Source: Scalesia atractyloides (lineage: Eukaryota > Streptophyta > Magnoliopsida > Asterales > Asteraceae). From it: DNA of 64,000 nucleotides. This document shows, one piece after another, positions 47,878 through 59,396 of this stretch (its first letter is position 1; each line of letters opens with the position of its first letter). The notes under the pieces were generated by a model, which was not told where the DNA came from, searched no databases, and worked only from the letters and a program-made list of their open reading frames with translations. Location: NCBI GenBank assembly GCA_947069175.1, contig CAMTDV010000013.1, positions 57,604,610 to 57,668,609 of the forward strand, written 5' to 3'. The translations under genes were made by a program, and so were the position numbers.

Positions 47878-48861
47878 TATGGCACGAGCCATGCTTCAAC
47901 ACCCTCATTGCATTCTATTCGATATCTTGAAAACTATAACAATCTGGCTGGAGCTCGTGGAGCTCAATGGATATCAACATATTAGTCACACGGGTTGGTG
48001 TGGTGGAGGATTTTTTCTTTTTCTTTTTTCCTTCTTTGGACGATCGAGGTCCACGAAGTATGGAATACATGCTATAAGGTTGGAGACGACCGTTTGGTTT
48101 CTCCTCCCCAACGAGTTATTTCCTTTATACTTAGACATATGGCCGATACACTCAAGAGGTGCTACGAATTTTGGATTGTTGTTGTTCACGTTATCATTGT
48201 TTCAAACATGTATGAACACTACAATCTTGAGATTTTTATGACCGATGTCATTCTTTATTCTTATGCGCATGGTAGACTATATTTATCCAAATATATGTCT
48301 CGCTTCTTTTAATCTTGGGTATTAAGAAGAAACATGGCGCCAAAAGGAAGGTTACACCCGAAAGGGGTTGGTTAATCCATTACTTACTTGGTAAGCGAAA
48401 CTAGAGTTCTTATGCAAGGACACGAGGGTAACTTAGTCGACACTAGTGGCGAAAGTGGTGGTACGGGTAGTTCAAATGGTTTAGATCCTAATAGATTGGG
48501 AACGGTGGCATCGCTACACCTGAAGATGCGATCATACAAGGTTTTAAATTCTAAGGCCTTCCCGGACGGCAAGCTGCGAGACCTCCTTGGTGCGAGAGGT
48601 GCGGTAGGTTAGGTTCGCTAAGTAAAGACAACGCAGTCGGTTAGCAATGCTAGTAAATGCACTCCTGAGTAAACGATTAGGTAAACAAAGAGTCTCCTGC
48701 TGAATGCAGCATTAACTTGGTGAAATCCTCAAGTAGAAACCTTAAGGAGTGATACTACGAAGAGGTTATCATGGGAAGAACTCAAGAATCTTATGCGAGA
48801 AGAGTATTGCTCGCTGATTGGAGTTCCAAGGGTAGAAACGGGATCCTAGAACTCGATCATG
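47878..48861 (+). other. Element C internal region, second part
   Basis: Continuation of the region interrupted at 23054. ORFs of 127 (47858-48241), 105 and 74 codons (48388-48612, with a Gly/Ser-rich GESGGTGSSNGLDPNR stretch) show no family motif that I recognise. No zinc knuckle, protease or RT is visible, so C is either non-autonomous or its pol lies beyond the copia fragment and was lost. Confidence 0.4.
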
Positions 48862-48866
48862 ATTGC

Positions 48867-49278
48867 TGTAACTCCCGATAATCCGGATCTATCAACGATA
48901 TCACACAATCACCAAGGATGGGCGGAATCTAAACTTAGTGATCTTCAAGAAAACCTAAAAGAAGAAGAACAACACGAATCAACTTTAACACCTTGCACAT
49001 GATTCTATTACTTGAACAAGCAAAACTGTCTGGTACAAGATGGAGGCTCTCTCTAGAGAAATCCCAAAAGTCTTAACCCTAGAAATGAATAAGCTTAGCT
49101 TTTTTACCTAGGGTAAGGCATGTCTCTCATGGGCTTGCCTGGCCCACATGGCCTATGGCATACCAAATAACCTATATAGGTGCAAAACTAATACAAACTA
49201 ACCCAGTTAATATCAGTTGACTACCATAGACCGTTGTATATATTTGATGCTTCAGTCTCACACTTATAGCACCTAACA
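48867..49278 (-). mobile_element. LTR of a further copia element, minus orientation
   Basis: In minus orientation it starts TGTTAGGTGCTATAAGTG (49278 downward) and ends GGGAGTTACA (48867), 412 bp. A TATATAGG box lies near 49173. A PPT-like AGGGCGAGAT precedes it in sense orientation (49279-49288). The TG/CA ends, length and PPT type fit copia. Confidence 0.75.
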
Positions 49279-49620
49279 ATCTCGCCCTAGACTGATGCAT
49301 CAAATTGTCTTGATAGCATAAATTCAGCAACGTCTTCAATAGAGACTATGGTTGTCACTATGCTGTAAGTGTTATGGAAGCCAGTCTCATACTTCTTGGA
49401 CCTCATACTTCAACGAACTTTCAGCACTGGGTCTCTTTCTTCAGCTCTTGTGGTTAGCTTCATATCATGATCTTGATCAGCTTTGCTTGAAACATCTTTG
49501 ATTAAAAGAATGTGAGAGGAGGAACCTCAGCAGCTCTTTTCTTCTTCAATCTTTCTCTTTCAAGCAAGCAGATATACAGGTACTTCTTCAAATGTACTAT
49601 CATTGTCGCACGATGACTGG
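49279..49620 (-). mobile_element. 3' internal remnant of the same copia element
   Basis: 340 bp adjoining the LTR on its upstream (sense) side. It probably represents the untranslated stretch after pol. Short open stretches are present but no RNase H motif. The element is truncated at about 49620, and the 5' LTR is not in the window. Confidence 0.5.
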
Positions 49621-52195
49621 CATCGGGTTTTTACAAGAGTTGAGAATAAGTGAAAAGTTTCACTTAATTAGTAATTTTATTAGAGACATAAACTAATAAT
49701 AATAAATAAAAAGACATAAAAACTCTACTTAAGAATTTAATTTTTAATTCACCATATGAAGAGTTTAATTAGTAATTATAGTTTCACTAAATTAATATCT
49801 ATTCACACTACAAAAATTTTCAATAATACACATGATTATATATATGAGAGTTAAACTTTTCTCCTAAATAAATCCAGACCCGTTTCAATTCTCGTGGTCA
49901 TACAAAGCCAACGTGGCCCGTTAACTATCACTAGGTTCTTATAGTACTATCACTAGGTTCTTATAGTACAATGATACGTACTTACGTTGGGCCTCTGATG
50001 GAAGTTAGAAAAAGAATGAAACAAAAGATTAAATAATCGTCTACACCTAAGACATTAAGTATAGGTATATGGCTAACTAAAATTGATAACACATTAAAAA
50101 CCCTTTTGTAGAATCCTAAATGTTTAACTCGTTATTTCCTCTAAATATCAACACTAAAATAAGTTTAACAAGTTATTCACCGGACTTTAATACATAAATC
50201 ACATTTTTAACTTTGATGTGTGATGATTAATGATAACTTGATGCATCGCACAATCCTAATGCTAGTGACTCATCATTCAAATTTCTGCCCTACCCGACAA
50301 TACATTGAACGGGAACAAGACCTGGTTAACACTTTGATAAAAAAAACGTAAAGTCATGATCCCTAACCACTCAACCCTACATGTGAACAACCATGTAACC
50401 AACCTCCGTTTCTAGTTTGTCATTACTAATACATTTTCTTGGTAACTTATATATCTATTTTTCAATAGGAGTATGCAACGTTTGAGTTAGGATTAAATAC
50501 ATAGTCTTTTAGTAATAGAAAATCATATGAATGGTATCAAAGGAACTCCGATTGAACTCATTCAAGCAGTATTGGAACCGTATCATCGAACTTTATGATA
50601 TGGGATTCTAGGTTTTTGCTTTTGAATTTTTAGTTGTTAGATTTTAGAATTTTCCTTTAAATCATTGTTTCTTATTTTGCATTGTGTCTTTTTAATATTT
50701 GTGTCATTGTGTGTTTTCTCCGTATTATGTTTTATTTATCGGCATGTTATACTATGTTCGATATTGTGTTATATGTTATGATTTATTATGTCTTTATACC
50801 TGTTTTTATTTTTTACTTTTAAAAGACTTTATAGGATAATTTTACCCTACAACTTATGGGTTGAGTTGTAGTACAAATGTGTTTAAAAATAAGAAGGGTA
50901 AAAGCCATTATAGAGTGACAAGTGTCTAAGAACAAATCAAGTGCAAAAGATAATTTTATCCAAGGATAAAACACATGCAATCACATGCCTATAAACATGC
51001 AAGTCATATGATATTCCCCCTCATTTTTAAACATCCGTAACTTTTATATACGTTTTTGGTTTTTTTTAACTGTAGCATAAAATCTAGAGTTTTTTGCCTT
51101 TAATATGATTACCCTATTTTTATACTTTAAAAAACATGAAAAAACTAGTTTTGTATTACACAATGGACATAACGTAAAAGACACAAAGGAAAAGTAGTCA
51201 AAAAACACAATCGATCACAACATATAAAATACCCAATGGAAAGCATACTAAAACACAATGGACATGACTAAAACACAATGAGTATTAAACTAAAAACACA
51301 ATGAAAAGTAGACTAAACACACAATTGATGACAATCGATAAAAGACACAACCAATGACAGTAGATAAAAGACACCATAGACAACAAATTAAACATAATGG
51401 ACAACAGACTAAAAACACAATGGACAATAAACTAAAAACACAATGAACAACAAACCAAAACACAATGGACAACAAAACAAAAACACAATAGACAACAAAT
51501 TAAAACACAATAAATAGCAGACTAAACACAATGAACAAAACCAATAACACAATGTATTAAAACCCAAATATAATACAATCTCCATTGTCATACATTGTGT
51601 TATAGGTTCTAATAAAAACGCAAGTGAACATAACCCAAATTAACATTGTGTTATAAGTTTTAATAATAACACAATTAATAGAAACCCTAGTAGAACGTTA
51701 TGATCAAAACCTAGTTAAAAGACACAATGACTAGAACTCTTAATAGAATGTAAAGAAAACCAAGTAAAATGAAATTTTTTATTATTTTAATATATATGGT
51801 AATATTGTATTTATATTAAATATAAAAAACGTTCGTTATTATGATAAAAAATTTTAAAAAAAATAATAGGATATAAAAAAATTATGAACAATTTAAATTG
51901 ATGTGTGCATCATGCGAAAGAAAGTCTCAATTTCCCTTCTCTTATTTTCTTTTTCTAAAACAAATCTTAAACCTCAAAATATAGCATAAAATCTTCTCAT
52001 TATTTGAGCCTTTGTATTTAACTATTCAACCTTTAAAAATTTACAATAAAAAAGTAAGCATTTATCTGACATAAATATACAAGTACACACCCTCATAAAA
52101 ACGTTTTTAAACCATTTTTGACAAATTGTTTGTGTGAACCAGTTCAGATTCATCTCGAATAATATCTCTCCATCGTGCTTTCTTTGCCGGATTCC
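49621..52195. other. AT-rich intergenic region upstream of SMO2
   Basis: No gene is recognised. The sequence is strongly AT-rich, with T-rich tracts around 50600-50830 and a minisatellite at 51170-51560. The last 100 bases would hold the 5' UTR and promoter of SMO2; I see no clear TATA box there. Confidence 0.6.
51170..51560. repeat. Degenerate minisatellite, unit about 20-24 bp
   Basis: Fifteen or more imperfect copies of 'aaaacacaatggacaacaa' and variants (aaactaaaacacaatgg). Minus-strand ORFs across it encode only repetitive Cys/Leu-rich peptides (LLSIVFLVCCPLCF-like), which come from the repeat and are not a gene. Related single cattgtgt-containing copies continue to about 51730. Confidence 0.8.
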
Positions 52196-52964
52196 ATGGC
52201 TTCGGTCGTCGAATCTGCTTGGACGGTACTCATCTCTCTTTTTCGTCTATTTACAATATTCAACAACATGTTTTACTTCTTCCTTTGCCCTAGATTTCGT
52301 CGCATTCACTCATAATTTCCACTACTGATTTTTCGATGTATCAACGCTTGCTGTTAGATTTGAACCCATGAAATCTGTGCAGCATTGGTGTATAAGTAAC
52401 AATTTTTAGTAGCATATACGCTCGGATTGATAAACGGAACGAATTAATTTTCGAAATTGATTGATATGTTTGTGAGGCGATGATATTGATAGGGACACTA
52501 AATTTGAATGAGTGGAGATGTTAAGAAATCCAGTTACTGTTTTGTAGTGTTGTCACTTGTGAGTTTGACGCTTGATTTGCATGTTATGATTAAGTGTAAT
52601 ATCATTTTCGCAAGTTCGTTTCATTGATTTTTGAAGTGTATAGTTGTAACAGGAGATAAATGAATAATTATTCATTCCTAGATTGATCTGGGATTAGCGG
52701 ATTTGCTAAAATAAAGAGGACACGTAAAATTAAGGTTAAGGACTTTTCGGTAGGGTATAGGCGTGTGTGTTTTAGCTTTGTCTCAACGGTTTAGATTTTT
52801 CTTCGTTTTTGGTGGACTTTGCATTTGTTTTTATATCCGTATGTCATTTAATCATGTTATATATATTTTCTTTTTTACTATGCTACTCTCCACCTTTTTT
52901 TTTGTTTTTGGTCCCTCTCTATTTCTTTGTATTTAGTTGTGCTTGTTTGTTTTGGAGCTGAGGG

Positions 52965-53080
52965 TTTGGAAGCAGGTCTCTATCTCTAGGTATAGAGGTA
53001 AGCTTTGCCTACATCTCACCTTCCCCAGACCCTACCAGTAGCTCTGCTATTTGTGGGATTTTCTGGGTTTGGTTGTTGTA
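52965..53080 (+). repeat. SINE 3' remnant in SMO2 intron 1
   Basis: Contains 'ggtatagaggtaag', 'ttccccagaccctac' and 'tgtgggattttctgggttt' in the order typical of the Au/Solanaceae-type plant SINE body. The Pol III A and B boxes at the 5' end are not recognisable. Assignment from memory of the family. Confidence 0.6.
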
Positions 53081-54851
53081 TTCTTTTGTTATTTTACTTT
53101 CTGATCAAAATTGGTCAAAGTTAGGGTTTGTAGGATACTGATGTGTAAAAAAATTCACACAGATGAAGAAATTATGAAAGGTTTGCTTGGTAAAAGGTTT
53201 ATATGTAAACGCCTCTGTGAGCTTATGGTTGTACATAGAGTAACGCTTATTGCTTTTGCTTTTAGGACCTAAATGCCTTGGAGCGCTTCGTGCTGGTTTT
53301 TTTTATTTATTTTTTATTTAGGAACAAAAGATTATTGTAAAAGAATTAGCTGACCTGGTTTTAATCTTCATTTCATCCTTTTCTTCTAATCGCAGTACTT
53401 GATCACAAATTTCAGCGACTTCCAGTTGGCATGCCTTGGAAGCTTTTTGCTTCATGAATCTGTCTTCTTCTTATCCGGACTTCCTTTCATTTACTTAGAG
53501 AGGGCTGGATGGTTCAGCAAGTACAAAATTCAGGTTTTTACTATTCTATGCTCCACACTTTTTTGTCTACCAACTTCGACAGTTGTATGATAGTTTGTCA
53601 CTTATGAGTTGACCCAAGTTTTTAACATTATACGGACATCGGATTGCTTTAGCTGTTTCAATCTAATTACACTGTGTCCTGTTTCTTACATCTGAACCTG
53701 AACCTGAACCTTGATATTACCTTGGAACGCCACTATGGCGATGATTAAGTCTAGCATAGTTTGTAGATGTACATGGCATGCTGAATGAAAGGATTGAGAT
53801 CACCATTATTGTAACATGGGAATACCAGAAGTTAATTTCCTTAATTTAGTCAGTGGCATGTTAATGTTTTCACATCTATTACCTAAGTGTTGTATTTGAG
53901 AATGCTCAATGGAAGTGACAAATAAAGCTGACTATTGTTTGTTCTGTGTCCTAGTTTTCAACGAATGTAGAGTCGATGACTATCTATACCTAAGTAATTC
54001 GGGACACAATATAGAATAATAAGTCTTGTGTACGTAAAAGCTAATATTAACATATCAAGCTTTTGAACCTTTAAATAAAAGCTGAAGATATATCTAGCTT
54101 TAGGATCGTCTGGCTCAGGAAAATAACCTTAAAGTTTATAGCTTTTAAGATTCAATTTTGACAAAAAGGAAGCTGAAGTGCTGAACGTATAGCAACCAAT
54201 ATCTCCCTCTGGAGGACATTCAATAGATGGTTATAAATCAGATCTGATCGAGACAGATTTACTCATGATGTGTTCAACTGCTGCCATGGCTGTAAACAAG
54301 CTGACAAACATGAACGGGGCTATGATCGTGTTCATTCTTTTAATCTTAAATGAACACTTAAGTGAAAATAATTTCTTGTTCGTGTTCAATCGTTAAGAAA
54401 ATGCACCGTTTCGTGTTTGTACATCAATATTCCAATTTCCAAGATAACATAAATGAATATAAACAACCATAGATGAAAAGAATCGAAATTAATATATGAA
54501 CTTGAAGATGCCGTTCAGAAAAAAAATATATATATGAATTTGAAGATGTGAGGCTATGATCTCAGGGTTTCTAATTTTTAAACTCCAATAACTCATAATC
54601 TGAAGCTTTCTAGACTTCCTGTGCTGAAATGGGCTAATGGCTCTCGAAATGAGGGACTACCACAAAAACCGTTGCTAGTGTGCTACTCATGTGTATAGAA
54701 TAGGTTCCACAAAAGGAATGCACTATCACATACAATAACACTTGAGACGCTTAAGCCATATGTTCTCTACAAACAAAACATTGTTCAAGAAAGTCGGTTA
54801 TTTAATGTAGTTGGCTCTATGAACCCTAGATACAAGCGACAACCTTTACTG

Positions 54852-55173
54852 AGAGTAAAGTACATGGATATTCTCTGTGGTTTTCCAAAATTTTGGATTT
54901 GGTCTCTAGCTTTGCAAAAGTACACGGATGGTCCCTGTGGTTTGCAATTTGTAACGCATTTAGTCCCCAACCAACAAATCCAAAGGTTTCAGGAGGTCCA
55001 AGTTAGGACTAAATGCGTTATAAAATGTAAACCACAGGGACCATCCATGTACTTTTGGCAAAAGTTGGAGACTAAAAAGTACAAACCACCGGGACCATCC
55101 GTGTACTTTTAAAAAGCTAGGGACCAATCCAAAATTTTGGAAAACCAAAGGGACCATCTATGTACTTTACTCT
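54852..55173. mobile_element. Foldback MITE in SMO2 intron 2
   Basis: Terminal inverted repeats agagtaaagtacat (54852-54865) and atgtactttactct (55160-55173) extend inward with gaps. Shared blocks include 'ggttttccaaaattttgga' on the left against its complement at about 55128-55146, and 'acggatggtccctgtggttt' against 'ggaccatccgtgt'. There is no coding capacity. A transcript would fold into a long hairpin. Confidence 0.8.
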
Positions 55174-55636
55174 TGATTTAATAAGCTTAAACCGAATGTT
55201 GCTGGAAGTTTTTATCGTCACTAATTCATGAAATTTTCTTATGCAGAAGAAGAATAACACCATTGAAGACCAAGACAAATGCATTACTCGCCTACTTTTG
55301 TATCATTTTTTGTGTCAATCTGCCTGTTATGATTGCCTCCTATCCAGTTTTCAGATTCATGGGAATGCGAAGTAGTCTTCCACTGCCATCCTGGTATATT
55401 CAGCTTCTTTACTTGTTCGGTTCACTGGATCAACCATACCCCGTTCATATATTTATTGTGATAAAGTAATCTGTCTGTATCTAGTTTTGTTGTGACACAT
55501 TATTTTATACTATGCAGGAAAGTAATGTCGACACAGACACTATTCTACTTCATCGTGGAAGATTTTATATTTTACTGGGGGCACAGAATCTTGCATACCA
55601 AATGGCTTTACTAGCATGTCCACAGTGTACACCATG

Positions 55637-55970
55637 AGTAAGTAAAGGTGGCAAAAGCCATGGTTAAGCGGATTGGGTAACGGGCTCGGTCGAGATGAGA
55701 GATTTTTAGTAAGAATTGGAATGGCTCGGCCGGTTAATCTGCAACAACCCTTTTTAACAATTTTATAAATAATATAGAGACTCTGGAATTACGGTAATAA
55801 CCTAATTTATTTGAATAAAATGATTTAGAAGGTTGTATGGATTGAAAATACATTATGTACAGCCTTCAACACGTTCGATCAATTTGATCTGTTTCCTTTC
55901 TGCCTAGTTTTTTTTTCTTTCTTTAACCTATATGACCAGTTAGAGATAAAAACACAACCAAAATCACCAT
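55637..55970. repeat. Possible hAT-like MITE remnant in SMO2 intron 4
   Basis: The intron begins with 'aaaggtggcaaaagcc' and 'ggattgggtaacgggctcgg', resembling the ends of non-autonomous hAT elements common in dicots. The other terminus and a target duplication could not be identified. Confidence 0.3.
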
Positions 55971-56617
55971 CCATAAGTAAAAGGGTTATATAATATTAGT
56001 TGCATTGTTTTCACTCTTAATGTGTTATGATGCTATGTTGCTTTATACAAATACGGTTTGTGACAGGTACGCAACGCCTTTTGGATTGACTTCAGAATAT
56101 GCTCACCCTGCTGAAATTTTATTCCTTGGTTTTGCTACAATTTTCAGTCCCGCCATCACGGGTCCTCATTTGATAACACTTTGGTTGTGGAGGTAGTTAG
56201 AGTTCTGGAGACAGTCGAAGCCCATTGCGGTTATCATTTCCCATGGAGCCCCTCAAACTTCTTTCCGTTATACGGGGGGTTAGTCTGTTATGCATAAACT
56301 TATGATTTGTCTATATTTTCAGATTCACTAATGTGACAAACATCGTTTTTGACAAAATTTTCAGTTCTGACTTTCATGACTACCATCACCGACTTATCTA
56401 CACCAAGTCCTGGCAACTACTCGTCAACTTTTGTTTACATGGACTGGTAAAGACTCTAGAATGTTCTTTTCAGATCATCTTTGAGCATGTAAATATCAAA
56501 TGAGTTCGGTAATAGGCATAATGCACGAGTAGGCGGTTTGGGTTACGAGTCAAAACAAGTAATCTATTCACTAGTTGTAATGGGTACCTGAAAACAGATT
56601 GTCCAAAAGTAATCAGT

Positions 56618-56650
56618 TAAAGAAAATTAGACATGTGTCGAGACAAAGGT
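56618..56650 (+). repeat. 33-bp copy of the SMO2 stop-codon region inside intron 6
   Basis: Identical to 56861-56893, which spans the last codons, the TAG stop and the start of the 3' UTR. Both begin taaagaaaattag and end gacaaaggt. In the intron it sits between short 'aatcag/aatcaa' direct repeats, as expected for filler inserted during break repair. Confidence 0.95.
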
Positions 56651-56893
56651 AATCAATTACAATATTCTTGTGTATTATCCAACAGTAATCAATTATTTTA
56701 TATAACAATGTATGAAGTTCTATACATTGAAAAGAACATTTCGTTAGACTTCCAACCCATTTGACTTATAACTGTACTCTATTCTTTTTATCAGGCTATT
56801 TGGTACTGACACCGGGTACAGAAAACTGAAGGCGATGAAGAGCGAAGAGGAAGCCGAATATAAAGAAAATTAGACATGTGTCGAGACAAAGGT

Positions 56894-58097
56894 CCCGTCT
56901 TTTCTTGATGGTACATTTGTTTATTTTTGTAACTGTCGTCTTGAATGATGCAACACAAAATGAGGGCATTCAATCCTTTCTATTGCCGTGTTTGTTTAAA
57001 GACTTTTAGGACGCATGCTTGTTAAACTTTGAGATCTCACTTTTCAGAACCGGAGAAGGATTTTTATTACAACAAGAGTGGGTCAAGTCGGGTTGGGAAA
57101 TGGGTCAAAAGTTGTAAATTTTATTGCAAGTGAGACTTGGGTAGTGACCAAGCTTTGTTAGATATTAAATATGATGTGTGTTTTTGCATATTAAAAGCAT
57201 TTATTTATTTGTATTTTATATAATTTGATTGTGTTTAACGGACTGAGTTATATTTATTTTTCTTCTGTTTTAGCAACTTATCGTAGACTCATGAATTCTA
57301 ACGAGGGAAACTTAAATCGGGCAGCCTCCATCCATTTTTAGATCCACGTGTCAACACTTTATTCGCTAGGATTAATGAGTCTACTATAGATGCAAAAGAT
57401 CCTTCGTTTTCAGTGACGCATCTACCATAGACATGAACAATGTTTATTTTGGTAAATGAGTGTGATCAATGTTTATTTTGGTGATTTTCTTTTAAGTTTA
57501 ACTAGATTATTTATTGCGTTATACACTGTTTTACAAATTAAAACACTCTTGAACCTTTAATTTATAGGTCTGTAAATAATATTTTTAAGAATTTGAAGTT
57601 TTATTACATAAAACAATAAAAAAATGAAGGACTAATTCTTAAGCTTTTTTGCTCAATAAATCTGGTTCTTGCTTCTGGTTCTAGTAGATTTTGTTTCAAT
57701 CTATATCATAGCAAAGTTACAATAAATTAGCATAACAAATCACCACCAAAAAGTGGTTTAAAGAAGAAGAGGGACGACTATAACCATTTTGGTGGGTAAA
57801 GAGAATTCCAAATTTTGGGTATTTTCTGAAAAAATAACTATATCTTATCATCAACGATCATTTAAATCAAAGTCATTTTGATGCAAAGAAAAAAGTAATA
57901 GACTACTTAACATTTTAATATTAATCCCCAAAGATACTATTAGAGTTACTCCATCATTGTTATAATTTATTTTGATCCTACGTTCATATATATAAACTAA
58001 ACAAACTACAAAATGTTTAACCTATAAACATTTAAGGATGAACATTTGGTACTGGGTACAGGTACCATACGGTCCTGATCATTTACAAAACCGATAC
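56894..58097. other. Intergenic region downstream of SMO2
   Basis: No coding signal. It contains the probable 3' UTR of SMO2 to about 57000, then AT-rich sequence. Single 'gggtcaagtcgggttggg' (57078) and 'ggtttgggttacgagtc' (56539, in intron 6) words resemble hAT-type repeats but are too short to assign. Confidence 0.6.
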
Positions 58098-59251
58098 TGG
58101 AGGGGTATGGTCCCAAAAACCTTGCGCCTGCGCAAGGGACTATACCCTCAACAACATACTACAAGGATAACCTTGATCGCAATGTGCAATGGTACACCTT
58201 CCTTGGAACCAATTGGTCATACAATGAACCTTGCGCATTCAGCGCAACGGTAAATTAGACCAACACCAATAGGTCATACAATGAACCATACAATGAACCT
58301 TGTGCACTCAGCGTAACGGTAAATTAGACCAATACCAATAGGTTATACAACGAGCCTTGCGCACTCAGCGCAACGAAAAGTTAGACAAAATAATATAAGT
58401 CACACAACGAACCTTGTGTACTTGGCACAACGGCAAAGTTAGACTTAGACGCGCAGGCTACTTGAGCCTATGCGAAACAAGCAGCCCTCTAGCCGCGAGT
58501 CCTAGCCAAGACAAACATGAGAGCACCTCATAGTCTTGTGGACAAAAGGATTTATCCCTGCCACTTTGCACTGGCCGGAAAACACTGACAACCTCGTAGA
58601 AGGGATAAGCGCTAAGAGGCGTTGGCTATATACAAGGGTACGGAGTGGCAGAGCTGTGAGCAATGGTTGCTCGGCAGGTTGCGTCTGACAGCGTACTGTG
58701 CACCAACCATACTTACGCCAGTGACAGTCACACATTCTCCACTTTCGACTGATAGTAGGTTTGACACCAGAGACAGCTGCGTTTACACGTGGCACCATTT
58801 AGCATCCGACAAAGCACACCTCCTGACAGAGAACATTAATTTTCCTGCAGGGAACATTTAATGTTCGACGCAGGGGGACATAACGGATGTCTCTACTCGT
58901 CTGGGCCGGGCCCAAGGCCCATCAGCTCACATCCCGAGCCCACTCACTTTCGGCTATAAAATAAGTATCGGACCACAAGGTAAACCATCTACATCGACAC
59001 CTACAATTACTTTCCTTGAGCTTACTTGCTTATCACTTGCAATCACCAAATACTTATTCCCACGCCGGAGTGTGGTCACGGAGAAAACCCTCCCTTTTCC
59101 CCGTGACGAGACTAACGGCGTTGCTAGTTTTGCAGATCAGCCTGAGTGAGATCACCCTGAAGAGCGAGCGAAGAGGCAACCTTTAATGCAGAAATTTCTC
59201 GGTTAACTAATACATCCCCGGATATCCCTAGGTTCAATTAGTGTTTCTTCA
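58098..59251 (+). repeat. TRIM-like LTR copy 1 (full length)
   Basis: 1154 bp, TGGAGGGG to TTCTTCA. A TATA box CTATAAAATAAG is at about 58954-58965. The 5' part contains four to five imperfect tandem copies (58180-58440) of a ~55-bp unit holding 'aaccttgcgcactcagcgcaa' and 'accaataggtcatacaa'. Confidence 0.85.
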
Positions 59252-59252
59252 T

Positions 59253-59321
59253 TGGCGCTATTCGTGGGATTCGAACCAACGACCACGTGGTTAAAAGCCA
59301 CGTGCTCTACCAACTGAGCTA
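59253..59321 (-). other. Antisense tRNA-Lys(UUU) copy with CCA, used as extended primer site (1)
   Basis: The + strand starts TGGCGCTATTCGTGGG one base after the LTR. Read on minus it contains a D arm (AGCTCAGTTGGTAGAGC), an anticodon arm GTGGCTTTTAACCAC (anticodon UUU), a T loop TTCGAAT and a terminal GCCA. It runs 69 nt, exactly tRNA positions 8 to 76. The 5' half of the acceptor stem is absent (the bases there do not pair). Encoded CCA and lack of a closed acceptor exclude a normal nuclear tRNA gene. Confidence 0.8.
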
Positions 59322-59396
59322 TACAAGAATTCTTTTAGTCCATCACTCCTCCTACTTGCCAGCATGCGCATAGGAGCAGCACTGGACTGGGGGACT

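Larger units (their letters stand above)
52196..56873 (+). pseudogene. SMO2: Sterol C-4alpha-methyl oxidase 2 (SMO2), seven exons, four lesions
   Basis: SMO2 is an ER-membrane di-iron enzyme removing the second C-4 methyl group in plant sterol synthesis. Exons are 52196-52225, 53396-53533, 55247-55393, 55517-55636, 56067-56278, 56365-56446 and 56795-56873, all with GT-AG introns. Conserved blocks are FSDFQLACLGSFLLHESVFF, the His motifs HRILH, HSVHH and HDYHH, and ATPFGLTSEYAHPAEILF. The intended length is 268 residues, normal for the family. Lesions are an extra T in exon 3 (T-run at 55306-55310), TAG for Lys in exon 4 (55610-55612), one base missing in exon 5 near 56189 and an extra C in exon 6 near 56410. 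Exon lengths and intron phases independently confirm the three frameshifts. Confidence 0.93.

Noticed and set aside
47858..48241. A 127-codon + strand ORF as a host gene
   Set aside because: Its first codons lie in solo LTR E and it crosses the target duplication into element C, so it is a chance frame over an insertion boundary.
51290..51591. Hydrophobic Cys/Leu-rich minus-strand ORFs that look like membrane peptides
   Set aside because: They are translations of the cacaatggac minisatellite; the residue pattern repeats with the DNA unit.
59253..59321. A functional nuclear tRNA-Lys(UUU) gene on the minus strand
   Set aside because: CCA is encoded, the acceptor 5' strand does not pair, and the block directly abuts an LTR end twice in tandem. 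It is an extended primer site rather than a gene.
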